This document shows, one piece after another, positions 1 to 9,378 of a DNA stretch of 64,000 bases (position 1 is its first letter; each line of letters opens with the position of its first letter). The stretch spans positions 3,908,501 through 3,972,500 of the forward strand of contig OU015566.1 in assembly GCA_907165135.1 (NCBI GenBank), read 5' to 3'. Under the pieces are notes generated by a model. It searched no databases. It was not told where the DNA came from and saw nothing but the letters and a program-made list of their open reading frames with translations. Both the position numbers and the translations under genes were made by a program. The stretch is from Oikopleura dioica (Eukaryota > Chordata > Appendicularia > Copelata > Oikopleuridae).

Positions 1-60
1 ACTCAACTGGCGTTTCATACTCATTTCTAAAGTATTTGGTCGCACATAATTTGCACAAAT

Positions 61-1020
61 GTCAAGTCTATTTGCACAGAAACGTAGTAATCTAAATTTC
101 ATTAGCCGTCGGAAATCAAAAGAGAAAAGAAAAAAAAAATGGGATTTTGGGACATCCCAAACTTGAAACTCTATGGAATCCTTACCGCGCTTTTCATCCC
201 CTTTCTTCTCGTCAAAATTTGGACAGATTTGAAAAGTAAATTTGGAATTTTGATCTTTTTGAAATTCAATGATCGCTCGAAAATTGGCGAGGCTCTGGTC
301 GAGATGCGAAAGTGTTTTCAAAAAGGCTCTTGCGTCATTTTTCGAGAATACAAGCAGATAAAAATTGAAAAATACGAGTTTCTCAGAGACGTTTCGAAGT
401 ACAAGAGTTTTTCGCATATCCTCTGGGCAATTGGTCAAAAATTAAAAAAGCAAAATCTAAATTTGAACAAAAAATGACCAAGAAAAAAGCTTCATTGCGA
501 GTCTGAGTCGCATTTGGACTACATTCTCCCTAAAATTGAGCAGCGGCTGAACAATGATCCTGTCGTTGCGAAATCAAAAACGATGAAGCTGAAAGATATT
601 GGACTGGCGCACCTTTTCGACACGATTACTCTCGGAGTTTTCAATAAGAAAAAGACCTCAGAAAGGTTGGTTTCCAATTGAGCTAAATTTGAGGGGTGAT
701 TTTAAGATTCCTGCGCTTTTACAGTCCTCATGTTCGATACGGAGACTGGAGCAATCGAGACTGGTTCAACGTCCTTAGGTAAGAGAGAACCAAAAGAGCT
801 AGAAACCGAGCATTTTCAGCCTGATGTACACATCGGGAATGGAGCGAATTTCGCGGATTCAAGGCTTCGCTGACTACAAAATGCTCCAAGAGCGTTTTCC
901 AACTCCTTCTGGCGGCCTTGTCGAGTCCAAAAAAGACTCGGTCGTTTTCGTCGAAGTCACTTTTCCCTCCGAACTGTTTCTGTTTGAAATAAAGAAGGCA
1001 AATTCTCATTTTTCGCAAGC
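61..1020 (+). pseudogene. Gene X, copy A: membrane-anchored protein, damaged copy
   Basis: I do not recognise the family. An N-terminal membrane segment (residues about 12-28 from the ATG at 139) is followed by a soluble region. Exons: about 139-470; a block with CESESHLDYILPKIEQ up to about 665; 708-779 (FYSPHVRYGDWSNRDW); and 820 onward (GFADYKMLQERFPTPSGG). The last two joins have good GT...AG sites; the join near 440-500 is unclear. Compared with copy B at 9379-10988, the upstream ATG at 60 is out of frame because of a longer A-run near 133-148, leaving only the internal ATG at 139. The stop seen in B is also lost, so the frame runs on into the LTR element inserted at 1025. I therefore think this copy is degenerate; use of the ATG at 139 could still give a product. 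Confidence 0.6.
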
Positions 1021-1024
1021 TTTC

Positions 1025-1452
1025 TGTACGTGTTTCTCAATGTACATAAGTCGGATACGAATTTGTAGTTTATTGTTATCGCGAGCAGGATAAAATAGTG
1101 AACGTTGTTTTGTAAAAAAAGAGCAATTTTACATTGTGATTGATGAGTGAGTTTAGTTGCAAAGCAGAGCGACTTATATACTATTTCTGTGCGTACGGAC
1201 AGAGCTTGGTCCGCACGGAAGTAATGCAGTGCGTGAGGAGAAAGAGAGTTCCGTAGGGAAATGAATAATCACGTGCGTACAGAGGTTTATGCACAGGGAG
1301 AAAGGGCTATACGTAGGGAGCAAGATTCTTTGTTACGGGCGTAGATAGTTTGGTCCGCGCGTAGAGAAGTCTGTCCGTGCGGGGGAGATTGTTTACGCAG
1401 GAGTTAATGTAACTCCGCGCGCAGCGCGTATTGCACATTGAGATCCACTATA
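1025..1452 (-). repeat. LTR (3' LTR in element orientation)
   Basis: 428 bp, starting TGTACGTG and ending CCACTATA on the plus strand. No difference from the LTR at 3537-3964 was seen on reading, which indicates a very recent insertion. Confidence 0.92.
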
Positions 1453-1468
1453 TATTCTTCCCCCTTTT
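1453..1468 (-). other. Polypurine tract of the LTR element
   Basis: On the minus strand this reads AAAAGGGGGAAGAA directly inside the LTR, the expected site of plus-strand priming. It fixes the element's orientation. Confidence 0.75.
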
Positions 1469-1609
1469 AAAAAGAAGAGCCTTGTTCATCCAGGTTTCTT
1501 CCAAAGTAAAACGATTTCTCATTTGTCTGATCCTTGTTGCTTGTCATCTTCTTACTTCTTGCATTTGGTTCCTGTATCTCTTGCACTTTTGTTTTCTGTC
1601 AATCATCTC

Positions 1610-1945
1610 GTGAGCAGTGCCACAATTAACTTCCAAGTGAGCGAGCAGTTATTACTTCTTTTTCCATTATTCCTGTACTGAGATACCGTATTCTCCATTG
1701 TGAGCGAGCAGTTATCACGAGGTATCTTCATAATTACACTGTATTCCATTTCATGAGCATGTAAATCGCAAATTTATAGTGATCGAGCAGTTTCACTTCT
1801 TTTTTTTTTTTGTCCATCATTTTTCAATTTTGTGAGCAGAAAATTGAAAATCTCCAGTGGTCGAGCAGTTTCACTTTTTCCGTACTTGTTCAATTTTGTG
1901 AGCATAAAAATTGAAATTCTTGAGTGATCGAGCAGTTTCACTCTT
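1610..1945. repeat. Imperfect tandem repeats inside the LTR element
   Basis: A motif of the type GAGCGAGCAGTT / GATCGAGCAGTTTCACT recurs at roughly 65-80 bp spacing (near 1637, 1700, 1780, 1860, 1928), separated by pyrimidine runs and TTGTGAGCA motifs. It lies downstream of gag in element orientation, where pol would normally be. Frames here are short and unlike known retroelement proteins. Confidence 0.6.
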
Positions 1946-2824
1946 CTCTTTCCCCTTTTTTTTAAAAAAGGGCTTTGCACCGTGCCATTGAGCTGGGATG
2001 ATGCCATTGTAGATCCATTTTCGAATATTGTGTGATTTGGCAACTGCACACATTGCCAACATCTGGGGAAGTCCGGCGCAAGGTTAAGACAAGAGGTCCA
2101 AGTCGAGGGCGCCATTAACTTGAACATTATCAATGTTATGCGAGCGAAAATCCACAGCGGCCTGCATTGAACTTTCATGGCGATGGAACGGAGCTTGACT
2201 CTTCTTCAAGTGTGCATCATATCGCTAAAGTTGTGAGCATTTGTTTGAGCACGGATTAATCCTTTGAGCAGGGCTTTTATACGTCATAATATTCGACTCT
2301 TGAGCATTTTATGAGTAGAGCATCTCATGTTACCAAAGTCGTCTACAGCGAAGACGGCTTCTTCAAGTTTAAATTCTTCCTCTTTCATCGATCAATTGCC
2401 TTTACTGACAATAGGAAGAAAATCCTCAGAGCAGGGATTGTGATCATTTGCAAAATACCTCATCAATCGGCACAGATCGATGCTTTTGAGCTTCTTCATT
2501 TCTTGAAGATGCAGCAGACGAGATCATAACTGCTGCATAAATTCTCATTTTGCTTATCAGTTTTTTGTTTGAGCGGGCGGATCTAACTGATATGACGCCG
2601 TGATACTTGATATTGACTTTGATCAATAAGAAGGTGATTCCACATGACTTTTGAGCGAATCAGATCATCAATAGTTGACGGAGATCTTGAACATCTGAGC
2701 GAAATGTTCTTTTTCGTCATTTTTGAGAAGGCGGAAAAATTTGTCCGTTGAGCATAATCTTTACACAGTTTGTCCAGGCCGATCCGAAATAAGTCGATTC
2801 GCACGCGAAGATGAATTTTGGTGG

Positions 2825-3472
2825 TCATTCGTCTTCTTCATTAAAGGAATTGATCATTTCTTTAAGTTCGGAGCAGATTCGTGCCATTTCAGATTGTTTA
2901 GCGCTTTCAGAGGACTGAGCGGTGAAAATATTTTCTCTCTTGTTGAAACTTCTCTCTAGTTCCATAGCACGTTGAGCAATATTTCGAAGGTTGAGCAGGG
3001 ACTTCTCTCGTCGGAGCAGTTCAGATAGTCTTGGTTCTTGGCATTCAATGAATCGATCACAGATAATTGACTCATCTCCAGCATCAAGTCTCAATTTTCC
3101 GTATCCTTTTTTGAAATAGGCTTGAAGTTTTGTAACTGCCATTTGCTGTGTCTCTTGACCTCGCGAAAAGGACGTGTACAGGTATTTGTAGTACTCATTG
3201 TCCTTACCAAGAACCTGAGAGAGCTGCGTCTTGAATCTATTCCAGTCTCGTTTTTCTTCCTCAGAAATGGCTTCAAGGATAGCCAGTCCATTCTCTTCAA
3301 TCAGGAATTGGGATAGAGCAACACTGATCAGGTCTTCATCACAAATCTTTGAGCATTCACCAAACAATTCCAAATTTAAAATAAAGTTTTCAATTGGAAG
3401 TCGAGCGTCAAATTTCGGGGTTTTCATCTTCATTCGTCCAAGGGATTTTGAGCGTTCATTGTTTTGTTCCAT
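2825..3472 (-). CDS. Gag-like protein of the LTR element
   Basis: A 215-residue frame and the only long one inside the element, starting about 65 nt inside the upstream LTR (element sense). It is highly charged and predicted helical, with segments such as FKTQLSQVLGKDNEYYKYLY and a Q/K/E-rich C-terminus, resembling capsid-type Gag proteins in composition and in placement right after the LTR and possible primer site. No zinc knuckle (CX2CX4HX4C) is visible, and no protease follows in any frame. The call rests on position and general character rather than recognised homology. A short frame overlapping its end (2583-2828) is not convincing as a gene. Confidence 0.6.
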   Translation of the reverse strand: MEQNNERSKSLGRMKMKTPKFDARLPIENFILNLELFGECSKICDEDLISVALSQFLIEENGLAILEAISEEEKRDWNRFKTQLSQVLGKDNEYYKYLYTSFSRGQETQQMAVTKLQAYFKKGYGKLRLDAGDESIICDRFIECQEPRLSELLRREKSLLNLRNIAQRAMELERSFNKRENIFTAQSSESAKQSEMARICSELKEMINSFNEEDE

Positions 3473-3536
3473 TTATGATCTCTTTCTCTAACTGTATCTG
3501 TTGGGAGGCGTTCCGTTTTATTCAGTCACCAAAATA

Positions 3537-3964
3537 TGTACGTGTTTCTCAATGTACATAAGTCGGATACGAATTTGTAGTTTATTGTTATCGCGAGCAG
3601 GATAAAATAGTGAACGTTGTTTTGTAAAAAAAGAGCAATTTTACATTGTGATTGATGAGTGAGTTTAGTTGCAAAGCAGAGCGACTTATATACTATTTCT
3701 GTGCGTACGGACAGAGCTTGGTCCGCACGGAAGTAATGCAGTGCGTGAGGAGAAAGAGAGTTCCGTAGGGAAATGAATAATCACGTGCGTACAGAGGTTT
3801 ATGCACAGGGAGAAAGGGCTATACGTAGGGAGCAAGATTCTTTGTTACGGGCGTAGATAGTTTGGTCCGCGCGTAGAGAAGTCTGTCCGTGCGGGGGAGA
3901 TTGTTTACGCAGGAGTTAATGTAACTCCGCGCGCAGCGCGTATTGCACATTGAGATCCACTATA
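3537..3964 (-). repeat. LTR (5' LTR in element orientation)
   Basis: 428-bp partner of 1025-1452. In the element's sense the possible primer binding site follows at about 3520-3532 and gag starts at 3472. Confidence 0.92.
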
Positions 3965-4427
3965 TTTCCAAGATTTATTTGAAGCTGAAAAGAGGAAATA
4001 CAGAAAAAATACAGGAGGATGAAATTTGTTTGTTGGACAGGGAGAAAAAGCAACTTATGTTTACAATTTTTAAACCGGGGAAAAATGGTGACTTGCTGGT
4101 TGATTTAAGAGATTGTTTGAACGAGCGTAGGCAGATAATAATGAACAAAGATATTTGGGGAGGGGATTTAAATGAAAGGCTGATTGACGCTGATTTTGGA
4201 CGAATGAAAGTAGAATGACACACCATTATTATTTGCAAGAGTTAATATTTGTTATTGCGAATCGCTGAAGTACGGAAAAGGAAACACTCGGGGCACCGAT
4301 AATGATTTACTCGCTAGAGGAAGCTGAGGATTTGTAAAATTGAACTACTAGGTAAAAAGTATGGTTTTATTTGGAATGCAAATTTTAATTTATTTTTACT
4401 AAAAAAAGAAATAGGAAGAGACAAAAT

Positions 4428-5525
4428 TTACTTTTTTCTCTTTTTATTCTTTTTCTTTCCTCCTTTTTTCGGAGTGTTATTTTGCTTTGCCGTCGCCGAG
4501 CTAGGCTCAGTTTCCGGCTCAGCTGGTTCCACTGGCTCAGTTGGCTCAGCCGACTCGGAAGTCAAAAAATCCTGAGCCAGTGCTTGTGCTACGGTTGGTT
4601 CTGATTTCTCCTCAGATTCTGGCTCTTTCGAGTTTTCGGGTTCTTTTGATACCGGTTCAGATGAAATTTCAGGGGCTGGAGTAGATTCAGAAACAGAACT
4701 TGACTCAACTGGCGTTTCAGGCTCCTTTGGCGCCTCAATTTCGGGAGCACTATCTTTGACGGAATCTGGCTCAACAGAGACTTGCTCAGATGGAACTGAT
4801 GTAGTCTCAGATGGTTCAGATTTTTCCGGCTCATCTGACACTTCAACAGTTTCAGCCTCCGTTACAGGTGCTTTTTCAATCGAATCTGAGGCTGCCTCGA
4901 TCTTAGTTGAGGCTTCCTTTTCAGGCTCGTCTTTTGACTCGTCTGACTTAGTCTCAGAAACTGGCTGACCCTGTTTTTCAACAACTACCGCGGTTTCTTC
5001 AACAACCGTGTCCAAAACAGCCGATTCCTTTTCGATGATCACGCCCGAGTCCGGTTCTGTTTCTGGCGCTGCTTCTTCAGCTTTTTCCTCTACCACTACT
5101 TCCACCTCTATTTTATTATCATCACCGCTAGTTTTTTCTATCACCTCTGGAGAAGAGTTGGTCTCTTTCTCATCGGAGATATCTTCCAACTCCTCTTTTT
5201 CCTCCTCGTTACCCTTATCAGCTTTTTTCTTATCACCCCGTTTCAGGGATGATTTCAGCTTTTCAGAGGAGTTTTTGAGCCCCTTCAGCCCTTTAGAAAA
5301 CGCTTTCGAAGTTTTAGTTTTCGCTTTTCCGAGCCTTTTGGAAATGCCCTTTTTGAGCTTGGCGGACGCGCTCGAGATCGTCGACGACATCGTCAATTCA
5401 GTTACGGTCGTCATCGCGTCTTCCGAGAGTGATTCGTCGTTGTTCTCACCATCATCCTCGTCGGAATCGTCGATGACGATGGGTGGTGTGTCATTTGATT
5501 GATTGGTGGTGCTTTTGGGGGAGGA
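4428..5525 (-). CDS. Gene Y, copy A: acidic Ser/Pro/Glu-rich protein with basic tail
   Basis: I do not recognise the family. From the ATG at 5414 the protein has 328 residues: a basic N-terminus (about 1-65, rich in Lys, with KKGISKRLGKAK), a long disordered acidic region of E/P/S/V repeats (PEKSEPSETT, PKEPETPVESS), and a Lys-rich end (KKGGKKKNKKRKK). The frame stays open upstream of that ATG to a splice acceptor at 5526 (minus-strand AACAG), adding a very acidic stretch (DDSDEDDGENNDE), so a 5' exon or trans-splicing is likely and the true start is unknown. The composition could suit a chromatin or cytoskeleton-associated protein, but that is speculation. This is the intact copy; copy B has a 1-nt deletion. 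Confidence 0.65.
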   Translation of the reverse strand, partial: SSPKSTTNQSNDTPPIVIDDSDEDDGENNDESLSEDAMTTVTELTMSSTISSASAKLKKGISKRLGKAKTKTSKAFSKGLKGLKNSSEKLKSSLKRGDKKKADKGNEEEKEELEDISDEKETNSSPEVIEKTSGDDNKIEVEVVVEEKAEEAAPETEPDSGVIIEKESAVLDTVVEETAVVVEKQGQPVSETKSDESKDEPEKEASTKIEAASDSIEKAPVTEAETVEVSDEPEKSEPSETTSVPSEQVSVEPDSVKDSAPEIEAPKEPETPVESSSVSESTPAPEISSEPVSKEPENSKEPESEEKSEPTVAQALAQDFLTSESAEPTEPVEPAEPETEPSSATAKQNNTPKKGGKKKNKKRKK

Positions 5526-5825
5526 CTGTTAATTCGGTTATTGATTGGTTAGTCGAACATGCGGAAGAGTTTCATTAATAAAATTGGTGTAACAAAATTC
5601 GTAATTTTGTGATTTTTGGCAAGTACTAGAGTCGTAGAATCAAATTAGTGGAAATTAAAGAAGATCATGTGTGAATTCTTCTTCGCAAATCAGCTCACCA
5701 TGCAATTAGAATTGGTCAAAAGTCAATAAATAATAATCAAAAAAGAATCGTCCAATAGAAAATATCGTTTTGAGAAAGTATATTTTAACAAAAGATAAAG
5801 AGTAGGCTACAAACTAGAAGATGAG

Positions 5826-8170
5826 CTATTTTGGACTATTTTGCTTGAGAGAGGTTATTTTGGATAAGCCGAAGACCTGAGACGATTTCTTCTTATCAGG
5901 CGTATTCGGTGGAGAGGCGGATTCTAGCGACGCTGCTGTTAGACTGCTTTCAGCTTTTTCGGGAACTTTTTCTGAAAAAGAAGCTTTTTAGATCGGGTTT
6001 TGAAATTTCGGAATGGTAAATGTAAACGAATTTTTCGCCCCGTGAATCAAAATCTTAAATGAATTGTCTGTGAATTTTCAGAAAGAAAAAAAAATTCAGT
6101 CAAAAATCAAGGAAATAATACTCTTTTGGCACTTTATTGTCGATTTTCAAGCCTAAAACAACACACGCAAAACTAAAACCCTGAAAAACAGCGAAAGAAC
6201 TAACCTGGAGAAGGGAGGGGCGATTCGTCTTTAGGGAGATCATCTTCTATCGGCAAAGCACTTTGAACTTTCAGATCTGTGAGTGGGTTTCATTCATTTT
6301 TAATAGTGGCAAAATCGAGGTGCTCCTGAATGATTTTTGGTGAAGAAAAACAAGGCTCGTGAAGAAATAAATAAAGTTGAACTGAAACAGCAAGAGTACG
6401 GAGTTCTAGTGATAAATGAAGAAATTACGGAAGCTTCCATCTAGTATGGAAGAAATGCATGCAAATGATTGTCAACTAATTGAAGAAAATGGTGAAGAAA
6501 TAAACGACAACGTAATAAAATGCCCAGTAAATCATCAGAAGCTGGACTGACATTTCCGTATTTCGCATTTTATCACACTTGTCACTCTCCTCTTTCACTA
6601 GGATTTTTAAAGCACGCCACAAATGTTCAAAACTTATCAATAAAAAGAACCCTTCCTTTTTCTACTTTCGAAATGAGCATGTCGAGAGGCTCATCATCGG
6701 GATCAGTGGCGTCTTTTGACGATGCAACTGGCTGAAGATGATCGTCGATCTCGATCTCGGGGTCGGAAATAGGCTCTGGGCTGGGCTCGGTGGATTCGTA
6801 CTCGACGGGAACATTGACGGACTTTTTGGAGACTGGCTAAAATTCTTACCTTCGTTTATACTTTGTTGAGAAGCAACTGAAGCTCTGGATGAGTGCCTTG
6901 ATCTTTGACTTCCTGTATCAGCCTGGGGCGAGCCGCCGAAAGAGCGGAGGGAGGGACGAGAAGTGACAGAGGTGATGCTTCTTTGAGATGGTTGTCGGGA
7001 GAGGTTTTCAGCTGGAGTAGGGAGGACGTACTCGCCATGAGTTGTGCTAGCCATCGACATCTAAAACGAAATGAGCTCGAAACCTAGCAAGATTGACTTA
7101 CCTTTGATTGAGCTCGATTGACTGATGTCAAGCTTTGAAGAGAGCCATGATCGGTCATGAATCGCTGGAGCCTGTTGATGATTTCTTCTTGATATCCCCA
7201 TCTCCAACGGACTCCATTCATGAAGCACAGATCTCTTATCGCTTCGGGAACACTGTCTGGCACTGGCCATTTCCAGCCAGGAGCCACCATTGGAATGATG
7301 TTGCAACCTTTAGCGAAAGCAGTCACGATCCAGCGATAAAACGGATCGAGAGCGAGAGTGTTTTCATCTTCGCAGGCGTTTTGAATGAGATTTTCAAGGC
7401 AACCTGGTGTCAGGACGAGAAGGAAGTGACCTGCGTGAGCGATGTTCGATTCGTGGCGGAGGGTGACTTCGTCGGACTTCGGGATCAAGCCCCAGTTGGT
7501 AGCGACGGAGAAAGATCGCAGACGGAGGTAGGCGCAGAGGGACTCGCTCAGAAGTTGACCCTCTTTCCAGGAGCAGACGAAGACTAAAGAAAAAATGATC
7601 AAAAAGAGCACTTTAATAAGAGTTAGTAAGTAAAAGGTAAGTTAAACAGCTATACATGCAGATAGACATTATAACGGCTTGATTTTAAAGGGGCCAGACC
7701 AGAAGACCCTGAGACCTTAATTTCCACTACAAATCCTATCATTTTCTGTCAACATCACTTCACCAAAATGACGAAAAACGCTATCCGATTTCAAACCTCT
7801 TTCAAAGCAGCAGTATTTATCTACTGAATCGTTTGTAATTTACGAAAATTCTTCCAATACTTCGAAGTTTATGAAAATATCAGTCGGACTTACCATCCTT
7901 TGGATCCTGCACATCGTCATGTCCATTTGCTCCCTCGTCGCGGCGAACTGCCTCTAGAATTTTTGTTCTGTGGACTCCATTGGTGATTTGGCAGTCGACT
8001 TTCAAGTGCTCGTCTGTTAGATGGGGCAAGAAATCGCGATCGACGCCAGCTTGAATGAGATGAAAAGTGTACTGGCTGAATTCGCGGCCGATTCCGGACA
8101 GCCACTTTTGAATGCCACTTGCATCTTCGCTCGTGTAATCGCCATTGATTCGTAGTTCGACGAGGTCTTG
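5826..8170 (-). pseudogene. SARM1: SARM1 copy A: 5'-truncated (second SAM + TIR + partial tail)
   Basis: Nearly identical to the 3' part of the full copy at 12895-18714. Retained: the second SAM domain exon (about 7904-8170), the TIR exon (about 7091-7583; begins VFVCSWKEG), the first tail exon (about 6855-7060), part of a later tail exon (6660-6838) and two last tail exons (about 6210-6278 and 5826-5962, ending SLKQNSPK). Missing: the whole ARM region and first SAM domain, cut at 8170 where PIPOX sequence begins, and about 1.1 kb with several Ser-rich tail exons. No start codon or promoter is evident, so I call it a pseudogene. The TIR domain is intact but, as in copy B, has Trp at the catalytic Glu position. 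Confidence 0.85.
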
Positions 8171-9301
8171 CGTGTCTACGAGCGAGTTTTGATCAGTTTC
8201 TGAAAATCGGTGGCAAATTCATTGACGGATTCAAATTGAAGGATTTCCAGGACGACGGCAAGGAAACAGGATTTCTCAAGGACAGCCGGCAAGCATCAAT
8301 GTTAAAATTAACACTCGGAAACCGCATCAATACAGAAGCTAAATATATCCGTGTCGGTGTCAAATTTTGGAGGGACAATGCTTCAAAGCTCCCTCAGCGC
8401 TTAAGCTTCCTTGAATTGTAATATTTTCATCCTTGCGGTTTTCGGGTCTTTTCGGAATTTTCATCGAGAAAATCCTTTGTAAGACTGTTACCGTATATTC
8501 TACCGACGGCAAAAGCCATGTGGGAAGAAAACTCATTCTGGGTAAATTTTATCTTCATTTGATTGAAAATAAAATTTGTTCAAAGCTTGTGGTGCTTGGG
8601 CAAAGAAGATACTCGCGAAAACAGGGCTTGAAATCCCTCTTGAAGTAATTAAAACAGAAGTGTCTTATTGGAAAGTGAAGCCTGATTTCGCTGGAAAGGT
8701 ACTCTTGATATTCATGTATTCTGTTATCAGATTCAAAAGTACGACATAAGCTGCTTTCCCGCTGGAATCATTGATGTTAACAACAAAGAAACCGGCGAAA
8801 TCTATCACTACTACTGGACACCAGGTTCATTTGCTACAATAAAGCACATTTTCGAAATCTTTTTTAGTGAAAGAATACCCAAATCTGATAAAAATTTCGT
8901 ACCACGGAACCTATCGAGATGAAATCGACCCGGACGAGCGAGATGATCCAGAAAAAGAGTCATCTAAACGGGCAAAAGATCAGCTGGAAGATCACAAGAG
9001 GATAATTGACCTTCATTTCGAAGGAATTGACTCATCCAATCCAGTTATCGTTGAGCCCTGCATGTATACTGTAAGAAATCATACCAAAAACATAACTAAA
9101 ATCGGTCTCTAGAACACGCCTGACAACGACTTCATCCTCGATGTCCACCCAACAATGAAAAATGTCGTCATCGGCGCAGGATTCTCCGGTCATGGATTCA
9201 AAATGTCGCCAGAAACGGGTGAAATTCTAGCGGATCTCGCGCTTGAAAAAGAGCCTGCTTATGATATGAGCTTTTTCTCACTCGATCGATTCAATAAATA
9301 A
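8171..9301 (+). pseudogene. PIPOX: PIPOX-like sarcosine/pipecolate oxidase, 5'-truncated
   Basis: The translation follows the C-terminal two thirds of peroxisomal sarcosine/L-pipecolate oxidase, a flavoenzyme oxidising sarcosine or pipecolate. Frame opens at the breakpoint with CLRASFDQFLKIGGKF; then a Thr/Val-rich strand near 8485-8540, an exon at about 8587-8698 (GAWAKKILAKTGLEIPLE), about 8733-8822 (ends HYYWTP), 8867-9070 (YPNLIKISYHG, ending PCMYT), and about 9115-9301 with the second flavin-contact motif GAGFSGHGFK. Coding between about 8260 and 8480 is not resolved. The N-terminal dinucleotide-binding GxGxxG part is absent, so the piece cannot make the full enzyme. A poly(A) signal AATAAA overlaps the end (9293), and gene X copy B starts 78 nt later, suggesting an operon. 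Confidence 0.85.
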
Positions 9302-9378
9302 AATTTTTGATGCAATGTAAAACTCCTCATAAGTTATGAGTCATAACTGAAGTATTCGGTCGCTCATAATTTGCACAA

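Larger units (their letters stand above)
1021..3968 (-). mobile_element. Gag-only LTR retroelement with target-site duplication
   Basis: Two direct 428-bp repeats (1025-1452 and 3537-3964) that look identical by eye bracket about 2.1 kb. The target duplication is TTTC (1021-1024 and 3965-3968). The empty site is preserved in unit B near 11020-11030. The element reads on the minus strand: next to the downstream LTR (1453-1468) the minus strand holds a polypurine tract AAAAGGGGGAAGAA, and a few nt inside the other LTR the minus strand reads TGGTGACTGAATAAA, a possible primer binding site. One gag-like frame is present; no reverse transcriptase, integrase or protease was recognised, so it is probably mobilised in trans. 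Ty3/gypsy affinity is only a guess. Confidence 0.9.
1..8170. repeat. Segmental duplication, unit A
   Basis: From about 30 to 8170 this stretch repeats at about 9350-16878 with very high identity across exons, introns and intergenic DNA. Differences are mainly large indels: an LTR element present only here (1025-3964 plus its target duplication), about 1.1 kb deleted here at 6838-6840 (retained as 14425-15547 in unit B), and two inverted-repeat elements present only in unit B. The right end is sharp: after the shared CGAGGTCTTG ending at 8170 the sequence switches from SARM1 to PIPOX. Confidence 0.92.

Noticed and set aside
1453-2825. Search for pol domains inside the LTR element
   Set aside because: Frames at 1774-2178 and 1871-2062 show no reverse transcriptase, protease or integrase motifs.
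5008-5502. 164-codon plus-strand Ser-rich open frame (also at 12067-12561)
   Set aside because: Antisense shadow of gene Y, whose minus-strand frame has the splice site and protein-like composition.
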